Source: UBA7359 sp963976795
GTDB lineage: Bacteria; Pseudomonadota; Gammaproteobacteria; Eutrophobiales; Eutrophobiaceae
Length of the DNA: 64,000 nucleotides
Direction: 5' to 3'
Assembly: GCA_963976795.1 (NCBI GenBank)
Contig: CAXBLT010000014.1
Location: 18,211 to 82,210, forward strand
Position numbers and translations under genes: made by a program. Positions 9,777 through 17,962 of this stretch are shown one piece after another. The notes below the pieces were generated by a model. That model did not search any database. It was given only the letters and a program-made list of their open reading frames with translations, and was not told the origin of the DNA. Numbering within the stretch: position 1 is the first letter of the stretch; each line of letters begins with the position of its first letter.

Positions 9777-10667
9777 ATGAAACTACAAACACCTCTCGTA
9801 TCGACAGACTGGCTTGATGAACATTTAGGAAAACCAGAACTAAGGATCTATGACGTTACGCTTTACGTCGAATATAAAGGTGATGCGGGTGACAGTTTCG
9901 GTGGTTATAACCTGGATTCTGAAACTCCTCGTAAAGAGTGGGAACAGGCGCATATACCTGGTTCAGGTTTTATCGATATTAATGCTGAATTGTTCGACTC
10001 AAATAACAGTGTTCCATTTATGATGCCGGCACCGGAAACATTTGCCACAGCGATCGCAACGCATGGCGTATCTGATAAAACGACTGTTGTTCTGTTTAGT
10101 AAGGGAAGTCAGATGTGGGCTACAAGGATTTGGTGGATGTTACGCTCTATCGGATTTGACAATGTGGCTGTATTGGACGGCGGATGGGAGAAGTGGCAAC
10201 GTGAAGGACGCTCCACGGATAGGGAGGGTTCCAATTATCCGACAGGAAAGCTTTCTGTGACCCCGCGGCCCGAGATGTGGGTTGATAAACATAAGATGCT
10301 TGAAGTTATAGAGAAAGGTGGTCCGACCATGGTCAATGCATTGCCCACCGAAGTGTATACAGGGGAATTAAACCGCTATGGTCGACCCGGGCACCTGCCA
10401 GGCAGCTACAGCGTGCCTTATGACTCTCTCCTTAATCCTGACACAGGTGAGTTTCTGGAACCGGATGAGTTGCGTCCATTGTTTACAGAGAGTGGAGCCT
10501 TACAGACAGATAAAGTTATTGCTTATTGTGGTGGCGGTATTTCTGCAACCATGGATTGTCTGGCCATGAGTTTATGTGGGCAAGATAATGTCTCTGTTTA
10601 CGATGGCTCTATGAATGAGTGGGTTCTCGATGAGTCCCTGCCTCTTAAACTTGGTGCTGAGCCGTAG
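9777..10667 (+). CDS. Two-domain rhodanese-type sulfurtransferase
   Basis: Tandem rhodanese protein (about 296 residues) of the thiosulfate/3-mercaptopyruvate sulfurtransferase type, moving a sulfane sulfur from a donor to an acceptor through a cysteine persulfide. The C-terminal domain has the active loop YCGGGISA with the catalytic Cys. The N-terminal domain keeps WEQAHIPGS and VLDGGWEKW but has Ser in place of Cys in its loop (LFSKGSQMWA), the usual inactive partner. The ATG at 9777 has AAGGA seven bases upstream, whereas the in-frame ATG at 9726 adds a non-conserved extension with no ribosome-binding site. Substrate preference cannot be read from sequence. Confidence 0.9.
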   Translation: MKLQTPLVSTDWLDEHLGKPELRIYDVTLYVEYKGDAGDSFGGYNLDSETPRKEWEQAHIPGSGFIDINAELFDSNNSVPFMMPAPETFATAIATHGVSDKTTVVLFSKGSQMWATRIWWMLRSIGFDNVAVLDGGWEKWQREGRSTDREGSNYPTGKLSVTPRPEMWVDKHKMLEVIEKGGPTMVNALPTEVYTGELNRYGRPGHLPGSYSVPYDSLLNPDTGEFLEPDELRPLFTESGALQTDKVIAYCGGGISATMDCLAMSLCGQDNVSVYDGSMNEWVLDESLPLKLGAEP

Positions 10668-10814
10668 TTCTAAGAGATTGCGTGAGATATTTTGCAGAAT
10701 GTAATTTAGCTCTGGGCTATAGCGCACTGACATCTGCGCTGTTTAGTTTGAAGAATAAAAATATGTTTCTTCGTCTATTAATCCTAAAGTTCAGTTGAAC
10801 CTGTGAAAGCGTAT

Positions 10815-10901
10815 TGGTGCCGAGAAGAGGACTTGAACCTCCACGAGCATAAGCTCACTAGCACCTGAAGCTAGCGCGTCTACCAATTCCGCCACCTCGG
10901 C
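10815..10901 (-). tRNA. tRNA-Leu (anticodon CAG)
   Basis: 87-base class II tRNA on the minus strand. The acceptor stem GCCGAGG pairs with TCTCGGC. The D-arm GGCGGAATTGGTAGACGC and the anticodon stem-loop CTAGC-TTCAGGT-GCTAG place CAG at positions 34-36. A long variable arm follows, then the T-arm GTTCAAGTC, and an encoded CCA follows the discriminator A. It decodes CUG. Confidence 0.95.
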
Positions 10902-10945
10902 ATATTTTAAATTGGCACCAAATTTAATGTTCTAGTTCTATTTTT

Positions 10946-10963
10946 AAAAACGCGCTAAGCGCG
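10946..10963 (-). terminator. Leftward terminator between truncated and intact tRNA-Leu
   Basis: Read leftward, a GC-only hairpin CGCGC-TTA-GCGCG is followed directly by TTTTT. It ends any transcript that starts at the promoter at 11069-11097, before the intact tRNA-Leu gene. A second small palindrome (CTGCATCCATGCAG) lies just upstream of it. Confidence 0.7.
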
Positions 10964-11010
10964 ATCGCTCTTCTGCATCCATGCAGCCGCGACACTCGGA
11001 CTCCTGTCCA

Positions 11011-11036
11011 GCGTCTACCAGTTCCGCCACCTCAGC
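11011..11036 (-). pseudogene. Truncated tRNA-Leu copy (5' 26 bases only)
   Basis: The first 26 bases of a tRNA-Leu (acceptor strand plus D-arm) are repeated here with two transitions relative to the intact gene at 10815-10901. After GGTAGACGC the similarity stops: there is no anticodon arm, variable arm, T-arm or 3' acceptor strand. It lies between a strong leftward promoter and a leftward terminator, so a short RNA of roughly 110 bases could still be made. Confidence 0.75.
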
Positions 11037-11068
11037 ATGTGTTATAGTGTTGGAACCAAAGAGGGCGG

Positions 11069-11097
11069 ACTTTAACCAGCCTCTATAATATTGTCAA
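11069..11097 (-). promoter_or_regulatory. Sigma-70 promoter reading into the tRNA-Leu locus
   Basis: On the minus strand: perfect -35 TTGACA (11092-11097), 17-base spacer, -10 TAAAGT (11069-11074), then a GC-rich discriminator (CCGCCC). A GC-rich discriminator is typical of stringently controlled stable-RNA promoters, which fits a tRNA operon. It overlaps the leader of the divergent rnr gene. Confidence 0.6.
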
Positions 11098-11109
11098 TCC
11101 ACAAAGGTC

Positions 11110-13269
11110 ATGGGTAAAAAATCTAAACCACAATCATCCTCGAATAAAGTCTTTAAGTTACCAGAACGCGAAGCCATATTGGCGTTCCTGCGCGAAGCTG
11201 GTCGACCATTGAAGCGTAAGCAATTTGCAGAGGCATTTGTTATTCGCGATCCGGAAATTCGTCAGGCATTAGGTCGTAGGCTTAAAGCGATGGAACGTGA
11301 CGGTCAATTGATTCGTAATCGACGTGGTAGTTATGGATTGATCGAGAAAATGGATCTGATTAAAGGTCGGGTTATCGGTCATCCTGATGGTTATGGGTTT
11401 GTCGTTCCCGATGAAGGTGGTAAAGATTTGTTTTTATCAGGAAAGGAGATGCGCACGGTCTTAAATGGCGACCGTGTATTAGTTCGTCAGGTTAGCGTTA
11501 GTAAACAAGGTAAACGCGAAGGCGGATTAGTTGAAGTCTTGGAGCGCGCGAATACACAACTAGTAGGCCGTTACTATGAAGAGCAAGGTATTGCTTATAT
11601 TGTTCCGGATAATAAGCGTATAAGTCAGGATCTATTAGTCCCGGCAAAGAATAAAAACAAAGCAAAGAACGGGCAATATGTCGTTGCTAAAATTGTGCAC
11701 CAGCCTGAAAAGCATAGACAAGCTATAGCTGAAGTGTTGAGTATTATTGGTGACGGTCTTGATGCAAGCATGGCAGTTGATATTGCTATTAGAAGCTATG
11801 ACATCCCGTTTGAATGGTCAGAAGAAATTGAAAAAGACATTGAAAGATTAACCGAGGAAGTCGACTCAGAAAATATATCCAATAGAGTTGATAGCCGTGA
11901 TGTTCCCTTTGTTACGATAGATGGCGAAGATGCACGTGACTTTGATGACGCAGTTTTTTGCCAAAAAGAAGGGGGTGGTTGGCGTTTGCTAGTAGCTATT
12001 GCTGATGTCTCGCATTATGTAAAAAAGCTAAGTGCGCTCGATGATGAAGCTCGTTTACGAGGGACTTCCGTTTATTTTCCTGACCGTGTTGTTCCCATGT
12101 TGCCCGAGATACTGTCGAATGGTTTGTGTTCTCTTAAACCAAAAGTTGATCGATATAGTCTGGTTTGCGAATTAAACATTGATGCTAAAGGCAAGGTGAA
12201 ACATTCTTCTTTCTTTAAGGGGATTATTAAATCAGCGGCTCGCTTAACCTATACAGAAATGTCTGCGATTGTTGTTGAAAAAAATAGCGATGCTAGACAG
12301 AAACATGAAGCGCTTGTAAATCATCTTGATGATTTATATCAGTTATATCAACTACTACATGGAGAACGGAAGAAACAAGGTCTCATTGACTTTTCTTCAC
12401 TCGAATCGCGATTTGAATTTAATGACAAAGGCCATATTGAAGCTATTCATACCGCTGAAAGAAATGAGGCTCATCGTTTAATCGAAGAGATGATGTTGGT
12501 GGCCAATGTTGCAGCCGGTGAGTTTCTTGAAAAAAATGAGATTCCAGCAATGTATCGTATTCACGAGACGCCGAAACTGGATAAACTTGAGAATGTGCGG
12601 TCATTATTATCGCAATTGGGCTTGTCTTTAGGCGGTGGTGAGGAGCCGACCTCTAAAGATTATGCAAAGTTAATGGACGTCATTAGAAAACGCGATGATG
12701 CGCAAATGTTGGAAACGGTGTTATTACGAAGTATGCCGCTTGCATCCTACAGCATGGTGAATGAAGGTCATTTTGGATTGGGATTCCCTATTTATGCTCA
12801 CTTCACTTCACCTATTCGCCGCTACCCTGATCTTATGGTTCATCGGGGGATTGTGCATATTCTCGAAGGTAAAACGGCTACAACGTTTAATTATTCTCCG
12901 CAACAAGTGTTGGAGTTGGCCGAACACTGTTCAATGACAGAGCGCCGTGCGGAAGAGGCATCACGCGATGCGGTGCAGCGGCTTAAGTGCGCCTTTATGG
13001 AAGATAAGGTAGGCGAAACATTTAGTGGCATGGTGAGTTCTGTTACATCATTTGGTTTATTTGTCGTGTTGGATGATATATTTATTGAAGGATTGGTTCA
13101 TATTAGTAATCTCCCGGTTGATTATTATCATTTTGATGAAATTACGCATACTTTACGTGGTGAACGTGGAGGTAAGGTTTTCAAGCTTGGACAGACACTC
13201 GAAGTGCTTGTCACACGAGTTGATTTAGAAGAACGTAAAATAGACTTTGAACTAAAAGAGAATGAGTAA
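11110..13269 (+). CDS. rnr: Ribonuclease R
   Basis: Processive 3'-5' exoribonuclease that degrades structured RNA. Domains in order: N-terminal winged helix (about residues 20-85, REAILAFLREAGRPLKRKQF), cold-shock/OB domains (90-240), RNB catalytic domain with DGEDARDFDDAV carrying the metal-binding Asp residues (about 271-285) and HFTSPIRRYPDLMVHR, and a C-terminal S1 domain (GMVSSVTSFGLFVVLDD). At 719 residues it is shorter than the E. coli enzyme (813) because the Lys-rich C-terminal tail is missing. It overlaps rlmB by 8 bp. Confidence 0.97.
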   Translation: MGKKSKPQSSSNKVFKLPEREAILAFLREAGRPLKRKQFAEAFVIRDPEIRQALGRRLKAMERDGQLIRNRRGSYGLIEKMDLIKGRVIGHPDGYGFVVPDEGGKDLFLSGKEMRTVLNGDRVLVRQVSVSKQGKREGGLVEVLERANTQLVGRYYEEQGIAYIVPDNKRISQDLLVPAKNKNKAKNGQYVVAKIVHQPEKHRQAIAEVLSIIGDGLDASMAVDIAIRSYDIPFEWSEEIEKDIERLTEEVDSENISNRVDSRDVPFVTIDGEDARDFDDAVFCQKEGGGWRLLVAIADVSHYVKKLSALDDEARLRGTSVYFPDRVVPMLPEILSNGLCSLKPKVDRYSLVCELNIDAKGKVKHSSFFKGIIKSAARLTYTEMSAIVVEKNSDARQKHEALVNHLDDLYQLYQLLHGERKKQGLIDFSSLESRFEFNDKGHIEAIHTAERNEAHRLIEEMMLVANVAAGEFLEKNEIPAMYRIHETPKLDKLENVRSLLSQLGLSLGGGEEPTSKDYAKLMDVIRKRDDAQMLETVLLRSMPLASYSMVNEGHFGLGFPIYAHFTSPIRRYPDLMVHRGIVHILEGKTATTFNYSPQQVLELAEHCSMTERRAEEASRDAVQRLKCAFMEDKVGETFSGMVSSVTSFGLFVVLDDIFIEGLVHISNLPVDYYHFDEITHTLRGERGGKVFKLGQTLEVLVTRVDLEERKIDFELKENE

Positions 13270-14011
13270 ACGAACAGATCGAATTTTTGGGCTGCATGCG
13301 GTTAAGCAGGTTTTAGAAAATTCACCTGAAAAAATCTTAAGTGTCTTGATACAAGAATCAATTCAGTCCGATTCAGTGAACTCTATTCACGAGACACTAA
13401 ATAAATTAGGTGTGTCGGTTCAGACGGCGTCACGTTCTACCCTGAGCAAGATGGTTAAGAACCAGAATCATCAGGGTGTGATTATGGAGGTTAGAAAAGC
13501 AGCAAAAAAAACTGAGCATGATCTCGATGATGTTTTAGAACAAAATCAAGACGCTAACCCGCTCTATTTGATTCTGGACTCAGTACAAGACCCACATAAT
13601 CTCGGCGCTTGTATTCGTACCGCTGATGCGGCAGGCGTTACAGCGGTAATCATCCCGAATGATCGCGCAGCAAGTATCAATGAAACAGTGCGTAAAGTCG
13701 CGAGTGGCGCAGTAGAAAACGTCACCGTTATCAGTGTGGTGAATCTAGTCCGTGCAATAAAGAAGATAAAGGAAGCTGGCGTTTGGGTGGTTGGAACTGC
13801 AGGAGATGCGGAGCAAACGATCTATGAGCTTGATTTAAAGATTCCTACAGCTATTGTCATGGGCGGTGAAGGTAAAGGCATGAGAGATTCGGTTCAGAAA
13901 GAATGCGACTACACCGCTTCGTTACCTATTCATGGTAATGTTGAGAGCTTGAATGTCTCGGTCGCAGCCGGAGTGGCTTTATATGAGGTTCTCAGGCAAC
14001 GAAGCACCTGA
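13262..14011 (+). CDS. rlmB: 23S rRNA (guanosine-2251-2'-O)-methyltransferase
   Basis: SPOUT-class methyltransferase that 2'-O-methylates G2251 in the ribosomal P-loop using SAM. The N-terminal substrate-binding domain starts with RIFGLHAVKQVLEN. The three SpoU motifs are NLGACIRTADAAGV, IVMGGEGKGM and SLNVSVAAGVALYEV, the trefoil-knot SAM site. 249 residues is the normal length. Translational overlap with rnr reproduces the conserved rnr-rlmB pair. Confidence 0.96.
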   Translation: MSKRTDRIFGLHAVKQVLENSPEKILSVLIQESIQSDSVNSIHETLNKLGVSVQTASRSTLSKMVKNQNHQGVIMEVRKAAKKTEHDLDDVLEQNQDANPLYLILDSVQDPHNLGACIRTADAAGVTAVIIPNDRAASINETVRKVASGAVENVTVISVVNLVRAIKKIKEAGVWVVGTAGDAEQTIYELDLKIPTAIVMGGEGKGMRDSVQKECDYTASLPIHGNVESLNVSVAAGVALYEVLRQRST

Positions 14012-14098
14012 ATCCAACTGGTTTAGCATGAAAACTCAGAAAAATAGCGATGTTTGGTTATTTTCAGACTGATTTCTGAAATTTCAGCTCGTATCGCA

Positions 14099-14127
14099 TT
14101 GCAGTGGACGAGGCAATCCATTAGAAT
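14099..14127 (+). promoter_or_regulatory. Promoter of the rpsF-rpsR operon
   Basis: -35 TTGCAG (14099-14104), 17-base spacer, -10 TAGAAT (14122-14127), followed by GC-rich CGCGCC. Transcription would start near 14134, giving a leader of about 60 bases that contains the hairpin at 14149-14174. Confidence 0.6.
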
Positions 14128-14148
14128 CGCGCCACTTTACACGTCCTT

Positions 14149-14174
14149 GCCTCACCCTGAAATGCTGGGGAGGC
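14149..14174 (+). promoter_or_regulatory. Candidate S6:S18 autoregulatory leader hairpin
   Basis: Hairpin GCCTC-A-CCC / GGG-GAGGC with one bulged A, about 20 bases before the rpsF start. Leaders of rpsF operons in many bacteria carry an RNA that binds the S6:S18 complex to repress the operon. Position and a bulged C-rich stem fit that idea. I assign it by position and general shape, not by a full motif match. Confidence 0.4.
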
Positions 14175-14196
14175 TATTAACCCTTGAGGATACACA

Positions 14197-14691
14197 ATGA
14201 GACACTATGAAATCGTCTTTCTGGTTCATCCGGATCAGAGCGAGCAAGTTCCTGCGATGATAGATCGTTATCAGAGCATTATCACAAGCAACAACGGCAC
14301 AATCCATCGTTTGGAAGATTGGGGTCGTCGGCTTTTGGCATACCCTATTAACAAGATCCATAAGGCACACTATGTTCTGATGAATATCGAATGTGATGCC
14401 GAATCTCTGAATCAACTGACGGACGGTTTTCGATTTAACGATGCTGTTATCCGTAATCTGGTTATTAAAAAGGATGAAGCTGTTACTGAGGCATCACACT
14501 TGATTAAATCCAAGGACGAAGAAGAAACTCGACCAGCACCCGTAACGGCAGCTGCTACTCCGGCAGAAGCACCAGTGGAAACGGCAACTGCTGAAGAAGC
14601 TGCTCCAGTAGAACCTGCTGCGGCTGTAGAGGAATCAAGTAAGGACGAAGCAGTTGAAGAAGCTGCCGATAAGTCTGAATCAGAAGATTAA
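14197..14691 (+). CDS. rpsF: 30S ribosomal protein bS6, extended acidic tail
   Basis: Binds 16S rRNA together with bS18 in the platform of the 30S subunit. The ferredoxin-like core (MRHYEIVFLVHPDQSEQV, DWGRRLLAYPINKIHKAHYV) occupies residues 1-100. It is followed by about 60 residues of Ala/Glu/Pro/Val-rich low-complexity sequence, so at 164 residues it exceeds the E. coli protein (131-135). In E. coli the S6 tail receives post-translational glutamates, and here Glu and Asp are encoded. priB, found after rpsF in enterics, is absent: rpsR follows after 17 bp. Confidence 0.96.
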   Translation: MRHYEIVFLVHPDQSEQVPAMIDRYQSIITSNNGTIHRLEDWGRRLLAYPINKIHKAHYVLMNIECDAESLNQLTDGFRFNDAVIRNLVIKKDEAVTEASHLIKSKDEEETRPAPVTAAATPAEAPVETATAEEAAPVEPAAAVEESSKDEAVEEAADKSESED

Positions 14692-14708
14692 ATTGAGAGG
14701 ATTATAAA

Positions 14709-14933
14709 ATGGCTCGTTATTTCAAACGTAAAAGATTTTGCAGGTTTACTGCAGATGGTGTGAAAGAGATTGATTACAAAGATCTCAATACATTAAAAAA
14801 TTATGTATCTGAAAATGGAAAGATTGTTCCAAGCAGAATTTCAGGTACAAATGCTCGTTATCAAAGACAGTTATCAACTGCAATTAAGCGTGCGCGCTAT
14901 CTTGCTTTGATTCCTTATTGTGACGCGCATTAG
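14709..14933 (+). CDS. rpsR: 30S ribosomal protein bS18
   Basis: 74-residue platform protein that pairs with bS6. The signature CRFTADGVKEIDYKDLNTLK, followed by PSRISGTNARYQRQLSTAIK and RARYLALIPY, is complete. It is preceded by GAGAGGA and followed by a terminator. Confidence 0.97.
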   Translation: MARYFKRKRFCRFTADGVKEIDYKDLNTLKNYVSENGKIVPSRISGTNARYQRQLSTAIKRARYLALIPYCDAH

Positions 14934-14959
14934 GCTGGACTAAATAAAGTATATGTAGC

Positions 14960-14993
14960 ATATGTTCATCTACTACTTAGATGGACATATTTT
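14960..14993 (+). terminator. Terminator after rpsR
   Basis: 13-bp stem (ATATGTTCATCTA at 14960-14972 with TAGATGGACATAT at 14978-14990, one G:T pair), 5-base loop, then TTTT. It separates rpsF-rpsR from the DUF2232 gene. Confidence 0.75.
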
Positions 14994-15039
14994 AATGCGA
15001 AAACCAATTGTAATTTGGTCAAGCAAGAGTCATTACTAA

Positions 15040-15942
15040 ATGATCGGTAACTATCTATTAAGTGGCAGGTTTCAGGCCATTGCAGCGACAACCTTTAGTG
15101 CCTTGATTTCGTTGTTATTGCCGCCACTTGCCTTTCTGATTAATGGCTCTGTTGTCGCTTTGATTACCCTGAGGAAAGGGGCATCTACAGCGTTGCAAAT
15201 TTTGATGACAAGCCTATTGCTATTATTGGCTTTCTCATTGCTTGCAAATCTGCCAATAGAACTGGTTTTCGGCTACGCGTTGGTGATCTGGTTACCTGTT
15301 TGGTCCGCAGCAATGACACTGCGTTTTTGTGAACAGCAGGGCTTGTTGCTGTTTGTAGTCGGATTATTGGCAGCGGTGTTGATTGTTGCGATATATCTCA
15401 TTATTGGTGATGTATCTGGATGGTGGCAACAGTGGTTGGTTATCATGCTAGAAAAAACAGTGCCGCCAGAAGATATCGGGCAGTATCAGAAAGTATTGGC
15501 CCCAGCGGCAGGTATGATCAACGCGATGATGATTACCGGTTTTATGCTGAATGTAGTCATTAGTGTTTTGTGTGGTAGGTGGTGGCAGTCAAGATTATTT
15601 AATCCCGGGGCATTTCGAAAGGAATTTTATGCACTGAGCTTACCATCAAAAATATTACCAGCGAGTGCTTTGATTGTATTATTGGTATTGACGCTAGCTG
15701 AACCATGGCAAGCTTTGTTTAGGGATATTATGGTTGTTTTGATGTTTATGTATTTGATGCAAGGAATCTCATCAGTACATCGAAATGTTGATAAATTTAA
15801 ATTATCAACGGCCTGGATAGTATCGATGTATTGTTTGTTAGTGCTCCTGCCGCAAATGGCATTACTTATTGCCTGTTTAGGCATGACAGATGTTTATGTT
15901 GGTTGGCGTAGAAGGAAAATTGGCTCCAAAAATGAATTGTGA
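15040..15942 (+). CDS. DUF2232-type membrane protein
   Basis: 300-residue hydrophobic protein with about eight transmembrane helices. A membrane protein of the DUF2232 family is often found between rpsR and rplI in gammaproteobacteria, and the C-terminal helices (YLMQGISSVHRNVDKF, then LLVLLPQMALLIACLGMTDVYVGWRRR) resemble that family. Function is unknown. The rpsR terminator lies upstream, so it probably has its own promoter, and rplI starts 59 bp downstream. Confidence 0.85.
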   Translation: MIGNYLLSGRFQAIAATTFSALISLLLPPLAFLINGSVVALITLRKGASTALQILMTSLLLLLAFSLLANLPIELVFGYALVIWLPVWSAAMTLRFCEQQGLLLFVVGLLAAVLIVAIYLIIGDVSGWWQQWLVIMLEKTVPPEDIGQYQKVLAPAAGMINAMMITGFMLNVVISVLCGRWWQSRLFNPGAFRKEFYALSLPSKILPASALIVLLVLTLAEPWQALFRDIMVVLMFMYLMQGISSVHRNVDKFKLSTAWIVSMYCLLVLLPQMALLIACLGMTDVYVGWRRRKIGSKNEL

Positions 15943-16001
15943 AGCGAGTCAGTTTGTAAAGAATCTGTTATTATAAAATCGTTATGAATTGAGGTAATCT
16001 G

Positions 16002-16457
16002 ATGGAAGTTATTTTGCTTGAAAAGGTACATAAACTCGGTGAGTTAGGCGATCAAGTCAAGGTCAAACCTGGATTTGGTAGAAACTACCTTATCCCAAGT
16101 GGCAAAGCTGTGTCTGCAACTGTTGACAATATTGCCAAGTTTGATGCTCGCAGGGCTGAGCTTGAAAAACACCAACAAGAATCGTTAGCTGCGGCGACTG
16201 CTCGCGCTGAGAATTTAAATACGGTAAGTATTTCTATCGTACGTAAAGCAGGTGCTGAAGGTAAATTATTTGGTTCGGTTGGCACTATCGATATCGCTGA
16301 TGCAGTTACTGAGTCTGGTGTCGAGTTGGCTAAGCATGAAATTAGATTGCCGGATGGACCGATACGTAGCACGGGTGAATTTGAAGTTGATGTTCATCTT
16401 CATGCGGATGTAGCTGCCAAAATAAAGGTGACTGTTGTTTCGGAAGAAGAAGATTAG
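16002..16457 (+). CDS. rplI: 50S ribosomal protein bL9
   Basis: Elongated two-domain protein at the base of the L1 stalk. The N-terminal rRNA-binding domain has MEVILLEKVHKLGELGD and VKPGFGRNYLIPSGKA. A long connecting helix (residues 45-75) leads to the C-terminal domain with GKLFGSVGTIDI. Length 151 is normal (E. coli 149). AATTGAGGTAATCTG supplies the ribosome-binding site. Confidence 0.97.
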   Translation: MEVILLEKVHKLGELGDQVKVKPGFGRNYLIPSGKAVSATVDNIAKFDARRAELEKHQQESLAAATARAENLNTVSISIVRKAGAEGKLFGSVGTIDIADAVTESGVELAKHEIRLPDGPIRSTGEFEVDVHLHADVAAKIKVTVVSEEED

Positions 16458-16493
16458 TTTTTCATTCGGGACAGCAATATAATTAATTCTTCT

Positions 16494-16528
16494 AAATAGC
16501 CTTTAAATTAAGGCTATTTACTGTTTTA
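16494..16528 (+). terminator. Terminator after rplI
   Basis: Perfect 10-bp stem (AAATAGCCTT at 16494-16503, AAGGCTATTT at 16510-16519), 6-base loop, followed by a T-rich stretch. It lies between rplI and dnaB. Confidence 0.7.
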
Positions 16529-16558
16529 TTTGGATCGATTCTCGATCCAGGGACTGTT

Positions 16559-17962
16559 ATGCAGGAATCGATACACACATCTATATCGAGTGATGCTGAG
16601 ACACTGGCATTAAAGATCCCGCCGCATTCCATAGAAGCAGAACAAGCCGTTTTAGGCGGCGCATTTCTAGATAAAGAAGCCTGGGACAAGGTAGTCGAAC
16701 GCGTTCGCGAAGAAGATTTCTACCGAAAAGATCACCGGATTATTTTCCGAGCTATAAGCGCGCTTAGCGAAGATGGCCAACCTTACGATATTGTCACCGT
16801 TGCAGAATGGTTGGAAAATCATCAGTTACTTGATGAAGCTGGCGGTATGCGTAATCTTGCTGCTCTTGCTGAAAATACACCAAGTGCAAGTAATATTAGT
16901 GCTTATGCCGATATCGTTCGTAAGCGTTCCATTCTCAGACAGTTGATTAGTGCCACAACTGATATTAATGATACTGTATTTAATCCTCAGGGACGGAGTA
17001 GCGAACAGATACTCGAATTCGCTGAGCAAACGGTTTTTGAAATTGCCGAAAATGAAAACCGTGGGCGAAAAAGTTATCAAGAGATCAAGGAATACCTGAA
17101 AGAAGCATTGAATAGAGTGGATGAGTTGTTCCACAAAGATAGCCCTATAACCGGTATTGCTACTGGATATGAAGACCTCGATATAAAAACTGCCGGTTTT
17201 CAACGTTCTGATTTAATTATTGTTGCTGGTAGACCCTCTATGGGTAAGACCGCATTTGCGGTAAACATCGCGGAGAATGCTGCGATTAAGGGACAACATA
17301 GTGTTGCCATTTTTAGTATGGAAATGCCGGGCGAACAGCTTGCCATGCGAATGATGTCCTCCTTAGGTCGAATTGATCAACATAAGGTTCGGACAGGAAA
17401 GCTGGACGATGATGATTGGCCGCGATTAACATCGGCGGTCGGTATGTTACAAGAAACGCGCATGTTCATTGATGACACGCCAGCACTAACGCCGGCTGAA
17501 CTAAGAGCACGTTGCCGTCGTATATCAAGAGAACATGGGCTTGATCTTGTTGTCGTTGACTATTTGCAGCTAATGCAAGTTGCAGGTACAAATGAAAATA
17601 GGGCGACAGAAATTTCAGAAATTTCACGCTCCTTAAAGGCGATGGCAAAAGAACTTAAAGTGCCTGTTATCGCTTTGTCCCAGTTAAATAGAAGCCTCGA
17701 ATCACGTACGGATAGAAGACCTGTAATGTCTGATTTGCGTGAATCAGGTGCTATTGAACAAGATGCAGATGTCATCTTGTTTATTTATCGGGATGAAGTT
17801 TATGATGAAGATAGTAATGACAAGGGGACGGCTGAGATTATTATTGGTAAACAAAGAAACGGCCCCATAGGGAAAGTCAGGTTATCTTTTCTCGGACAAT
17901 TTACACGTTTTGAGAATCTAGCAGATGATTACGTCCACAATCCTTCCGGGTTTTCTGAATGA
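16559..17962 (+). CDS. dnaB: Replicative DNA helicase DnaB
   Basis: Hexameric 5'-3' helicase at the replication fork. The N-terminal primase-interacting domain (PPHSIEAEQAVLGGAF, DFYRKDHRIIF) is followed by a RecA-type motor: Walker A AGRPSMGKTAFAVN at about residue 224, Walker B DLVVVDYLQLM, SQLNRSLESR, and the C-terminal SDLRESGAIEQDADVILF. 467 residues, normal length, no intein. Its TGA stop overlaps the alr ATG. Confidence 0.98.
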   Translation: MQESIHTSISSDAETLALKIPPHSIEAEQAVLGGAFLDKEAWDKVVERVREEDFYRKDHRIIFRAISALSEDGQPYDIVTVAEWLENHQLLDEAGGMRNLAALAENTPSASNISAYADIVRKRSILRQLISATTDINDTVFNPQGRSSEQILEFAEQTVFEIAENENRGRKSYQEIKEYLKEALNRVDELFHKDSPITGIATGYEDLDIKTAGFQRSDLIIVAGRPSMGKTAFAVNIAENAAIKGQHSVAIFSMEMPGEQLAMRMMSSLGRIDQHKVRTGKLDDDDWPRLTSAVGMLQETRMFIDDTPALTPAELRARCRRISREHGLDLVVVDYLQLMQVAGTNENRATEISEISRSLKAMAKELKVPVIALSQLNRSLESRTDRRPVMSDLRESGAIEQDADVILFIYRDEVYDEDSNDKGTAEIIIGKQRNGPIGKVRLSFLGQFTRFENLADDYVHNPSGFSE

